Below are positions 1-5,703 of a stretch of 20,136 nucleotides of DNA, piece by piece. The DNA comes from Chloroflexota bacterium. GTDB taxonomy: Bacteria > Chloroflexota > UBA6077 > JACQUR01. The translations under genes and the position numbers were made by a program. Under the pieces are notes generated by a model, which was not told where the DNA came from, did not search any database, and saw nothing but the letters and a program-made list of their open reading frames with translations. Positions within the stretch are counted from its first letter, which is position 1. Each line of letters starts with the position of its first letter. The DNA lies in NCBI GenBank assembly GCA_016210245.1, contig JACQUR010000217.1, forward strand, positions 1 to 20,136, in the 5' to 3' direction.

Positions 1-200
1 CCTCTCCCCTTGGGAGAGGGCTGGGGTGAGGGGGAGCTGGTACTCGCCCCCACCGCTGGCCCCCGACCGGGAGCCGGCTCCCTCTCCCCTTGGGAGAGGG
101 CTGGGGCGAGGGGGAGCTGGTACTCGCCCCCACCGCTGGCCCCCGACGGGGAGCCGGCTCCCTCTCCCCTTGGGAGAGGGCTGGGGTGAGGGGGGAGGGA
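1..200. repeat. 80-bp tandem repeat, about 2.5 copies
   Basis: Unit 1 (1-80) and unit 2 (81-160) are nearly identical, and a partial third unit (161 to about 200) diverges after its first 35 bases. Each unit begins with a short palindrome, CCCTCTCC...GGAGAGGG, followed by a GC-rich tract. I see no convincing coding potential. Open frames across the block are by-products of the repeats. Elements with this palindromic core are widespread in GC-rich bacterial intergenic DNA. The array may begin before the window. Confidence 0.85.
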
Positions 201-212
201 CCGCGGAGACGC

Positions 213-944
213 CTACTCGCCCCGCCCAGAGCCGCTGAGCACGCCGGCGAGCAGCGGGCTCATCCTGGCCAGCACACGCTCCAGCGCTCGCTGCATCGTC
301 GCCGCCGCGGCGGCGCCGTTTCGCTCGCGACAGGCCACAATCAGCTCCGTGTGGGTCAGATGGTGCTGCGAGGGCTCGTCGGTGATGGCGAACGAGGCGC
401 GCAAGTAGCGCTCAGCCGCGTCCCGCAAGCCCATCACCAGGTCGTACAGCCGTGGGCGGCCGGCTGCGCGGTACTGGGTGGCGAGGAACTCCCGCTCGAG
501 CTGGAGGAAGGTGAGCCAGTCGGCCGTCCGCGTGAGGTCGAGCTGCCTCATCTGCTCGTACAGCCGCTCCATCGCCGCCAGCGTCTCGCCATCCACCCGC
601 TCGGCGCTCAGTCGAGCGGCGACCGGCTCGTTGGCCAGACGGAGCAGGTAGATATCCTCGAAGTCCGCGAGCGACAGGGGCGAGACGATCGCCCCGCGGT
701 GCCGCTCGATCACCAACCACCCCTCGACCTCGAGCTGGCGGAAGGCCTCCCGCACCGGCGTCCAGCTCAGGCCGAGCTGGCGCGAGATCTCCTCTTGTCG
801 CAAGCGCCGGCCGGGCGGGATCTTGCCGCTCACAATAGCCTCACGGAGCAGCGAGGCCACGAAGTCCTGTTTCGTCGTATAGGCGACCGCGTGCGGGAGC
901 AGCGGCGTCAGGTCTGGGAACGTGGAGTCAGTCTCAGTTGCCAT
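213..944 (-). CDS. GntR-family transcriptional regulator, FCD (FadR-like) subfamily
   Basis: A predicted cytoplasmic DNA-binding regulator of 243 residues, the usual length for FadR-type GntR proteins. Residues ~26-90 form the winged helix-turn-helix: a helix ending IVSGKIPPG, then the recognition segment LGLSWTPVREAFRQLE and a wing ending in RGAIVSPLS. Residues ~95-230 are the all-helical FCD ligand domain. FCD domains usually bind a metal through an Asp and three His residues. By hand alignment only H198 remains, since the FH position is F153-L154 and the last His is near A220, so metal binding may be lost. The ligand is unknown. The start is the ATG at 942-944. A TATAAT box ends 9 nt upstream of it, with almost no ribosome-binding site between. 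Its nearest neighbours are repeats, so its targets cannot be inferred from context. Confidence 0.9.
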   Translation of the reverse strand: MATETDSTFPDLTPLLPHAVAYTTKQDFVASLLREAIVSGKIPPGRRLRQEEISRQLGLSWTPVREAFRQLEVEGWLVIERHRGAIVSPLSLADFEDIYLLRLANEPVAARLSAERVDGETLAAMERLYEQMRQLDLTRTADWLTFLQLEREFLATQYRAAGRPRLYDLVMGLRDAAERYLRASFAITDEPSQHHLTHTELIVACRERNGAAAAATMQRALERVLARMSPLLAGVLSGSGRGE

Positions 945-959
945 GGCCTACGTATTATA
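945..959 (-). promoter_or_regulatory. TATAAT-type -10 box directly before the GntR regulator
   Basis: On the minus strand an AT-rich stretch contains a perfect TATAAT (954-959), with 9 nt between it and the ATG. Transcription would begin at or within a few bases of the start codon, implying a leaderless or near-leaderless mRNA. A TTGACC lies only 8 nt upstream of the box, too close to be its -35, and nothing good sits at 17 nt. The AT-rich run could also be an autoregulatory operator. Confidence 0.4.
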
Positions 960-987
960 TATGAACCGGTCAAGGGGAGTCTCGCCC

Positions 988-1241
988 TCAGTGGTCAGCC
1001 GTCAGCGGTCAGTGGTCAGCCGTCAGCGGTCAGTGGTCAGTGGTCAGTGGTCAGTAGCCAGTGGCCAGTGGCTACTGGCTCGCCTCAACTCCACGCACAT
1101 CGCGGGAAGCGCTGTCGGCTGACGGCCGACCACCGACGGCTAACGACTCGCGGCTGGCCACCGACTACTGGCCACTGCCCACTGACTACTGGCCACTGCC
1201 CACTGACCACTGACCACTGACCACTGACTACTGACGGCTGG
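988..1241. repeat. Two facing arrays of a 7-bp repeat (TCAGTGG and its complement)
   Basis: From 988 to 1078 there are 13 consecutive heptads, mostly TCAGTGG with TCAGCGG, TCAGCCG, TCAGTAG and CCAGTGG variants. After a 37-bp spacer (1079-1115), 18 heptads of the reverse complement (CCACTGA, CGGCTGA, CTACTGG and relatives) run from 1116 to 1241 in strict 7-bp register. The two halves could pair into a very long stem. They lie between the 5' end of the GntR gene and the 3' end of the next gene. No gene is supported here. Confidence 0.92.
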
Positions 1242-1258
1242 GAGGCGTGGAAGAGGGC

Positions 1259-1519
1259 CTACCTCACCTCAAAGATTATCTGGCCTTGCTCGCCCTTCCC
1301 ATACCGGTACTTGATGTCCACGCCCCGCTGCTTGCTCGCGGTAGTCAAGCGGCGCTTGATCGCGCGCTGGCTTTCGTCTGGCTCCAAAGTCACACGCCCC
1401 CAGTCACCCGCCTTAAGGGTACTCAGGTAGGAGAAGTATTGGCTCAAGTCCTGCGTCCGGGTCTTGCGTCTCTTCAACCTCTCCACCTCAGCCTGGGATA
1501 GCTTCTCAAGCCTGGGCAT
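1259..1519 (-). CDS. Small conserved-looking protein of unknown function
   Basis: I do not recognise this 86-residue protein. It starts with a charged helical segment (PRLEKLSQAEVERLKRRKTR). It continues with a mixed, basic region containing KAGDWGRVTLEP and ends in a beta-like stretch (GVDIKYRYGKGEQGQIIFEV). It has no signal peptide or membrane segment. The ATG at 1517-1519 was chosen because GGAGGA sits about 9 nt upstream; a longer reading from a TTG at 1540 would put that ribosome-binding site inside the gene. Codon use is less GC-rich than in the transporter operon. A small DNA- or RNA-binding accessory protein is possible, but only a guess. It stands alone between the heptad arrays and an inverted repeat. 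Confidence 0.7.
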   Translation of the reverse strand: MPRLEKLSQAEVERLKRRKTRTQDLSQYFSYLSTLKAGDWGRVTLEPDESQRAIKRRLTTASKQRGVDIKYRYGKGEQGQIIFEVR

Positions 1520-1635
1520 GTGCAGAACTCCTCCATCCAAGTTGCCCCTATTGTAGCCATGAGCGCACCGCCTTGCAAGCGTCCTATGCCGGAGGATGGC
1601 GTGCGGGATCGGTCACAAAGAGGGCGATGTCCAGA

Positions 1636-1715
1636 CGCAGGAGGGGCGAAGCATTCGCCGCTTCCGACCGGCGCCTCGTGATGGCCTCGGCGGCGAATGC
1701 TTCGCCCCTCCTGCG
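1636..1715. repeat. 26-bp perfect inverted repeat with 28-bp loop
   Basis: The arm at 1636-1661 is the exact reverse complement of 1690-1715. The core reads GAGGGGCGAAGCATTCGCC. No T-run follows on either side. It lies just downstream of the GH99-like gene (minus) and upstream of the small unknown gene, so it could act as a bidirectional transcript end. A mobile palindromic element or MITE is an equally good reading. Confidence 0.85.
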
Positions 1716-1738
1716 GTGCGAAAATACTGCCTTGCTAC

Positions 1739-3022
1739 TCACCCGCCCGAGCGGTAGTTGTTGACCAGTTGGCCGAGCAGATCCAGGTAGAGATTGCCGT
1801 ACTCGCGCGCCGGTTCGAGTTGATGGCCCTCGTACCACTCGTTGAAGCTGGTGAGCAGGATCGCCCAATCCGGATTGCTCGCCACCGCACCCTGGAAGCT
1901 GTCGGTCAGGAAGGCCCCATTGCCCCGGTCGCGGGCGAAGACGGCTTCGCCGCGCTGCAGCTTGTAGGGATCGCGCGTGTCATCGTAACCGGGCATGGCC
2001 GTGGGCACCCAGAGCTTGTCTGGATAGGCGTGCGCCCTGGTGCCGTAGCTCGCCAGGGTGCGGGCCGGAGTGGCCGACCAGGCGATCGAGTAGGGGTGGA
2101 TGCCCTGGAAGGTATCGCCCTGCAACTGGGAGAACACGTCCCCCTCGGCAATCCAGACCGCCCGCTGCTCCGGATCCACCTGGGTCCGGATCGAGGCCCA
2201 GGTGTCCAGGGACAACAGCCGGGTGGCCCACAGGAAGATCACCGGCTTGCCCTGGTAGCGCACGAGGTTCGGGAGGTTCTTGTCAACGTACGCAGCGTAG
2301 AACTTCCTGAGCTGATCCGCTACATCGCCGGGACCAAAGGGGGTGAAGTTGTGGGTCTCGAAGTAGATCGTCGCCCGCAAGCCGTACTTAGCGCCAGCAT
2401 TCAACACCTTCTGAAAGTTGCGGTCGGTCCGGCCCCCGGCGCCGTCCCAGGCGACGACGAAGCCATCGATGCCAGCCGCGCGGGCCTGGCGAACGTGCTG
2501 CTCGATCAGCGCCGGATCGTCCGAGTTGTACCGGTCTACGGCTGGCTGGAACGCCGTGCGCGAGCCGAAGCTGCTGGGGTCGTACCAGGTGTAGTAGAAC
2601 GCCAGGATCGGGTGGTCTGGATCGGCCGCCTGGGCCCCGGGCGGGGTCGGGGAGGCAGCCCCGGAGGCCGGGGGATCGATGCTGTCGCCGGTCCAGTAGA
2701 GCAGGCCGATCGCATCCAGCGCCCAGTGCTCGAAGCCGTTGGTGAAGGTCGGGGTGTTGGTGGCCTTGCGGTAGAAGGCCAGGCCGCGGGTCGTTCGCTG
2801 ATGGGTGTCCCCGGTGGTCGCCTCGCTGTGCTCGCACTCGAGCGGCTGGCCCATCCGCTCGCCCAGGTTATCGGACAGCGCCTTGAACCCGAAGACGAAC
2901 TGGGGTGTCTGCCCGCTCCGGCAGTAGGGAGCCGTCTGCGCTGACGCCCCTGGCGCCGACGCGAGCAGGAGCACACCGATAACCACGAGGAGCCCGAGCA
3001 GGCGCTGCCTGGTGTCTCTCAT
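1739..3022 (-). CDS. Secreted glycoside hydrolase family 99-like protein
   Basis: Likely an exported glycosidase of the GH99 (endo-alpha-mannosidase/mannanase) group; the exact substrate cannot be read from sequence. Of 427 residues, 1-28 are a Sec signal peptide (basic start, hydrophobic core, cleavage near SA-Q). Residues ~30-120 form an extra N-terminal module with FVFGFKALSDNLGERMG, a GDTHQRTTRGLAFYRK segment and a FEHWAL segment. A Pro/Ala linker follows. Residues ~138-425 are the barrel: ILAFYYTWY, AAGIDGFVVAWDG, GLRATIYFET, and TSFNEWYEGHQLEPA with E395 and E398 in the EWxE arrangement of the GH99 catalytic pair. The ATG at 3020-3022 follows AGGAC-type ribosome-binding sequence. It is co-oriented with the other glycosidase upstream, but 107 bp and an inverted heptad repeat separate them. 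Confidence 0.85.
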   Translation of the reverse strand: MRDTRQRLLGLLVVIGVLLLASAPGASAQTAPYCRSGQTPQFVFGFKALSDNLGERMGQPLECEHSEATTGDTHQRTTRGLAFYRKATNTPTFTNGFEHWALDAIGLLYWTGDSIDPPASGAASPTPPGAQAADPDHPILAFYYTWYDPSSFGSRTAFQPAVDRYNSDDPALIEQHVRQARAAGIDGFVVAWDGAGGRTDRNFQKVLNAGAKYGLRATIYFETHNFTPFGPGDVADQLRKFYAAYVDKNLPNLVRYQGKPVIFLWATRLLSLDTWASIRTQVDPEQRAVWIAEGDVFSQLQGDTFQGIHPYSIAWSATPARTLASYGTRAHAYPDKLWVPTAMPGYDDTRDPYKLQRGEAVFARDRGNGAFLTDSFQGAVASNPDWAILLTSFNEWYEGHQLEPAREYGNLYLDLLGQLVNNYRSGG

Positions 3023-3045
3023 GTCCTGTCCTGCCTCACTGTGCT

Positions 3046-3126
3046 GAGTTGACAGTTGACAGTCGACAGTCGACAGTCCGCTCGTGCCCTGTCGACTGTC
3101 GACTGTGGACTGTCAACTGTCAACTC
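3046..3126. repeat. Inverted heptad repeat (GACAGTT/GACAGTC) between glycosidase genes
   Basis: The left arm starts at 3046 and the right arm ends at 3126. Each has about 31-32 bases built of 7-bp units (GTTGACA, GTCGACA), and they match as reverse complements with a single mismatch. The arms contain repeated TTGACA, a -35 hexamer, but no -10 box lies at a suitable distance, so I do not call a promoter. It fills nearly all of the gap between the two hydrolase genes. Confidence 0.9.
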
Positions 3127-3129
3127 GCT

Positions 3130-4989
3130 CTAGCCCTCGATCTGGACCACCACGTCGAAGGTCTTGGCGATCCCTCCGCCAGAGGCTTCGATGCTGAAGT
3201 AGTGGATGCCCGGCTCGACGTCGGGTTGGGTCTGAATGGTGATGCTGCTCGACTCCCCGAGCGCGACGTTCTCGGGGAAGAGGGGGGTGATCGTCTGCGG
3301 CGGCGTGTCGACCGGGTCCGGGAAGCGCTGGGTGGAGTACGACGCGAGCCGCAAGCTCACTGGCTCGGCAAAGCCCTCGAGCCCCTGGGTGCGAACGCTG
3401 AACGTGACCGCGCCGCCAGGAGCGGCCACCAGGGCCGCGGGCGAGACCTCGATGCGGAAATCCGGCGTGGCCGAGCCAGGATCGCCCAGGCGCGGCTCGA
3501 TGATCGGGCTGTCGGCTGGCACGCCCTCCTGGACGATGATCAGCGGCTCGCCGCCAATGTAGAAGTACCCATCGGGATCGAACGGCCCGCGCGCGCTGGC
3601 GGGCTTGAGGTCGACCACGAGCCAGTTGGCGACCGGGGTGAGTGGGGTCTCCTGGCCGGCCTTGTTCACCAGCCTGGCCGAGGTGCCCACAGAGGGAATC
3701 CGCACCCGGAGCGGGCTCGCGTCCGAGTTCCACAGCACCGTCACGCGCTGTGAGCCCCGATCCATCACCACCTGGTAGACCTGCCAGTTCGGGTAGTACG
3801 ACTGCTTGCTCCGCGGCCACGGAGCCCAGCGCTCGTCCCAGCGGCCGAGCGGCTTGAAGGCGATCCGATTGAAGCCGGCAAAGTAGTTGACCGCCGTCTT
3901 GAACGCCTGGAAGGCCGGGCGGAGCGTGCCGTCGTCGCGCGCCAGGCCCCAGATGGCCGACTCGTTACAGGTGTTGCTATCGACCATCTGGTACCACTCC
4001 ACCCGATCCCAGCCGGCGGCCAGGGAGAGCGCGAGTCCCTGGATGGTGTAGTCGGCCTGCACGTCGAGCGGGACGTTGGACGGGTTCTTCGTCGGGTGGT
4101 AGCGGTCCGCGCACGGAACGGACGGGTCATACGGCATCGCGTTCGTCTCCGTGATCCAGAGCGGCTTGTCGAGGCCGTAGGTCCGCATGGTGTCCTTCAT
4201 CTCGAAGTAGATGCGGTAGAGGTCGTCCGGGGCGCGGTAGATATTGAAGCTGGCGACGTCGAAGAAGAAGCCGTTGGCCGCCGCTTCCGGGTCCCCGGCC
4301 GCCACGTCCAGGACGCGCCGGAAGAACTGCTGGCGCCCGGCGTTCTGGTCCAGCCAGTACGAGGTGCCGGCAAAGGTGACCGTGGCGTTGGGGTTGCCGG
4401 CCTTGATGTTGCGGTAGGCCACCTTCAGCAGTTGGTAGTACTCGGCCGGCCCGCCGCCCCACGTCCAGGACGAGCCGCCGCCGGGATCCTCGTTCCGGAT
4501 CTCCGGCTCGTTCCACACCACCCACTGGTTGATCCGCCCGGCGTAGTGCTTGGCCATGCGGCGCGTGAACTGGCCCCAGTAGTTGTCCTGGTGGTCCCAC
4601 GGCAGGTTCAGGTTCCTGGGGACCGAGCGCTGCCCATCGGCTGGGTTGGCCTGCGCCCAGGGCGGAGTGAACTGCAGCAGGCCGACCACCTGCACGCCCG
4701 AGGCCAGCTCGTTCTGCAGCATCTGGGGCGTGAAGGCGAAGTCCGCTCGCCAGTCGTTCGGCCCGCCGGGCTGGATGGCCGACCAGCCGAAGGTGAGCCG
4801 CTCCCAGCCAATGTTGACCTGCTTGGAGAGCGGGCTCTTGTGCCCCTCAGCGATTCCGAAGCGGATGTCCCGCGCTGGCGGGGCGGTCTGCGCGAACGTG
4901 GGCAGCGCCCCGCCGCCCAGCAAGGCGACTGCGATCAGCGCTGTCGCCAACGATGCCCTTGTCCTGTGCCTCATCGTCCTGTGCCTCAT
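3130..4989 (-). CDS. Secreted clan GH-A glycoside hydrolase (GH39/GH5-like) with C-terminal beta domain
   Basis: Likely an extracellular glycosidase of 619 residues. Residues 1-34 are a signal peptide with a basic start and hydrophobic core ending in TFAQ. Residues ~40-380 are the (beta/alpha)8 barrel. E161 in VVWNEPE is the expected acid/base, and E281 in PLWITETN is the expected nucleophile, the strand-4/strand-7 pair of clan GH-A. Residues ~400-490 look like a beta-rich accessory domain. Residues ~510-619 form an Ig-like module (FRIEVSPAALVAAPGGAVTF onward). The ATG at 4987-4989 has AGGAG 9 nt upstream; a second in-frame ATG at 4974 results from a 15-bp duplication. A still longer open reading to 5193 would remove the signal peptide from the N-terminus and was rejected. 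A good promoter lies at 5065-5093. GH39 versus GH5 cannot be settled by eye. Confidence 0.85.
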   Translation of the reverse strand: MRHRTMRHRTRASLATALIAVALLGGGALPTFAQTAPPARDIRFGIAEGHKSPLSKQVNIGWERLTFGWSAIQPGGPNDWRADFAFTPQMLQNELASGVQVVGLLQFTPPWAQANPADGQRSVPRNLNLPWDHQDNYWGQFTRRMAKHYAGRINQWVVWNEPEIRNEDPGGGSSWTWGGGPAEYYQLLKVAYRNIKAGNPNATVTFAGTSYWLDQNAGRQQFFRRVLDVAAGDPEAAANGFFFDVASFNIYRAPDDLYRIYFEMKDTMRTYGLDKPLWITETNAMPYDPSVPCADRYHPTKNPSNVPLDVQADYTIQGLALSLAAGWDRVEWYQMVDSNTCNESAIWGLARDDGTLRPAFQAFKTAVNYFAGFNRIAFKPLGRWDERWAPWPRSKQSYYPNWQVYQVVMDRGSQRVTVLWNSDASPLRVRIPSVGTSARLVNKAGQETPLTPVANWLVVDLKPASARGPFDPDGYFYIGGEPLIIVQEGVPADSPIIEPRLGDPGSATPDFRIEVSPAALVAAPGGAVTFSVRTQGLEGFAEPVSLRLASYSTQRFPDPVDTPPQTITPLFPENVALGESSSITIQTQPDVEPGIHYFSIEASGGGIAKTFDVVVQIEG

Positions 4990-4990
4990 C
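4961..4990. repeat. 15-bp tandem duplication over the glycosidase start codon
   Basis: GTCCTGTGCCTCATC occurs twice in a row (4961-4975 and 4976-4990). On the minus strand it encodes MRHRT-MRHRT, giving two in-frame ATGs. Only the upstream ATG (4989) has a good ribosome-binding site. Confidence 0.9.
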
Positions 4991-5064
4991 CGTGCGCTCC
5001 TGTCGAAAATGGTCGACCGCCGGCCCGCCGGCATCTGCCTGCCGAGAGCGTTCCAGGATGCGCG

Positions 5065-5093
5065 ATTATCAGCCCGGCGCTTCGGAACGTCAA
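5065..5093 (-). promoter_or_regulatory. Sigma70-type promoter for the GH-A glycosidase
   Basis: On the minus strand TTGACG (5088-5093) and GATAAT (5065-5070) are separated by exactly 17 nt. Predicted transcription start is near 5058, giving a leader of about 70 nt to the ATG at 4989. Confidence 0.65.
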
Positions 5094-5123
5094 GTGGGAC
5101 TTTTGGGCTACCCCGCTCGAGCA

Positions 5124-5167
5124 GGGGGAACAGGCTGCCGCCCTTCAGGGCGGCAGCCTGTTCCCCC
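5124..5167. repeat. 21-bp perfect hairpin between divergent promoters
   Basis: The arms 5124-5144 and 5147-5167 pair perfectly across a 2-nt centre. No T-run follows, so a simple rho-independent terminator is unlikely. It sits midway between the minus-strand promoter (5065-5093) and the plus-strand promoter (5200-5228). It may insulate the two units or be a mobile palindrome. Confidence 0.8.
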
Positions 5168-5199
5168 CTAGAGGACGATGGGCCGCCGTTCACCTTCCG

Positions 5200-5228
5200 T
5201 TGACAAAGCCCGGCTCCCTACCTATACT
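5200..5228 (+). promoter_or_regulatory. Sigma70-type promoter for the liv transporter operon
   Basis: TTGACA (5200-5205) and TATACT (5223-5228) are 17 nt apart, a near-consensus promoter. Predicted transcription start is near 5235. The first convincing start codon downstream is at 5704, so the transcript would carry a leader of about 470 nt unless a second promoter exists closer in. Confidence 0.7.
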
Positions 5229-5239
5229 CGTTAAAGAGG

Positions 5240-5257
5240 ATGTGACATTCTTCACAT
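5240..5257. promoter_or_regulatory. CRP-like palindrome TGTGA-N6-TCACA
   Basis: The 18-bp site has perfect ATGTGA/TCACAT arms around a 6-bp centre, identical to the consensus half-sites of the CRP/FNR family. It is centred about 13 bp after the predicted transcription start, a position that normally means repression or a roadblock. The regulator in this organism is unknown; no CRP-family gene is in the window. Confidence 0.55.
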
Positions 5258-5609
5258 GCTAGTCGGTCAGAGGTACCACCGCCGGTGACTGTGCCATCCT
5301 GCTCCGCGGCGCGCTGCCTTACTCGCGCGACCCGAGCGATGCGCAGCCGGCGGCTTTTCTTGAAGTACCCGAGTATCCCACCACCGGCGCCCTCGCCGCG
5401 GCGCTCCACAGGAGGGATCGGCCGATAATGTCATCCGCCAGGGCGTACACGTGCCGGGCTCTTGCCCGGCACGTCGCCCGGCACACCTCTGTCGAGTTCT
5501 GCGCACCCGTACAGCCACGGGCTCGCCCCCCTGACTTGCACTGCCCTGCGCAGGCTGAGCATCGGACCTGGCGATGTGTGGCACTGGGCGGCCCAGGACT
5601 GAGTGAACG

Positions 5610-5639
5610 CTCAGTCCTCAGCACTCAGCCCTCAGTCCT
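5610..5639. repeat. Short heptad array (CTCAGYC)
   Basis: Four 7-bp units CTCAGTC, CTCAGCA, CTCAGCC, CTCAGTC run in register from 5610. The first also pairs with 5595-5603 to form a 9-bp hairpin. It resembles the heptad arrays at 988-1241 and 3046-3126. Confidence 0.7.
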
Positions 5640-5660
5640 GGACTTCATTCAGCGACACGT

Positions 5661-5675
5661 CGTGTTCAGAACACG
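5661..5675. promoter_or_regulatory. 15-bp palindrome upstream of the binding-protein gene
   Basis: CGTGTTC-A-GAACACG is a perfect inverted repeat 28 bp before the ATG at 5704 and just upstream of the GGAGG ribosome-binding site. It could be a repressor operator or a translation-control stem. I do not recognise the cognate regulator. Confidence 0.4.
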
Positions 5676-5703
5676 TGAGACATTCCAGAGGAGGGAGCAC
5701 GCA

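Larger units (their letters stand above)
5235..5703 (+). other. Long leader/intergenic region before the substrate-binding protein gene
   Basis: About 470 nt with no convincing gene. It contains an 11-bp stem with a TCTT loop (5449-5474), a 9-bp stem (5595-5603 with 5610-5618), heptads (5610-5637) and a 15-bp palindrome (5661-5675). A frame open from 5428 runs into the transporter gene but would destroy its lipoprotein signal. I see no match to a known riboswitch class. Confidence 0.5.

Noticed and set aside
90..1220. Long plus-strand open frame across the GntR gene and heptads
   Set aside because: It starts in the 80-bp repeats, runs antisense to a clear GntR regulator and ends in simple heptad repeats; it is a high-GC shadow.
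3046..3126. Promoters from the repeated TTGACA hexamers
   Set aside because: They arise from the heptad unit, and no -10 box lies 16-18 nt downstream in either direction.
4990..5193. 68-codon N-terminal extension of the GH-A glycosidase
   Set aside because: It passes through the promoter and the 21-bp hairpin and would place the signal peptide internally.
5254..5290. Ten-codon upstream reading frame (MLVGQRYHRR) as an attenuation leader peptide
   Set aside because: It has no well-placed ribosome-binding site and only one Leu and one Val, so regulation by branched-chain amino acid supply is not supported.
5428..5703. N-terminal extension of the substrate-binding protein from the ATG at 5428
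   Set aside because: Although AGGAGGG lies upstream, the extension would bury the lipoprotein signal peptide; the ATG at 5704 has a better-placed ribosome-binding site.
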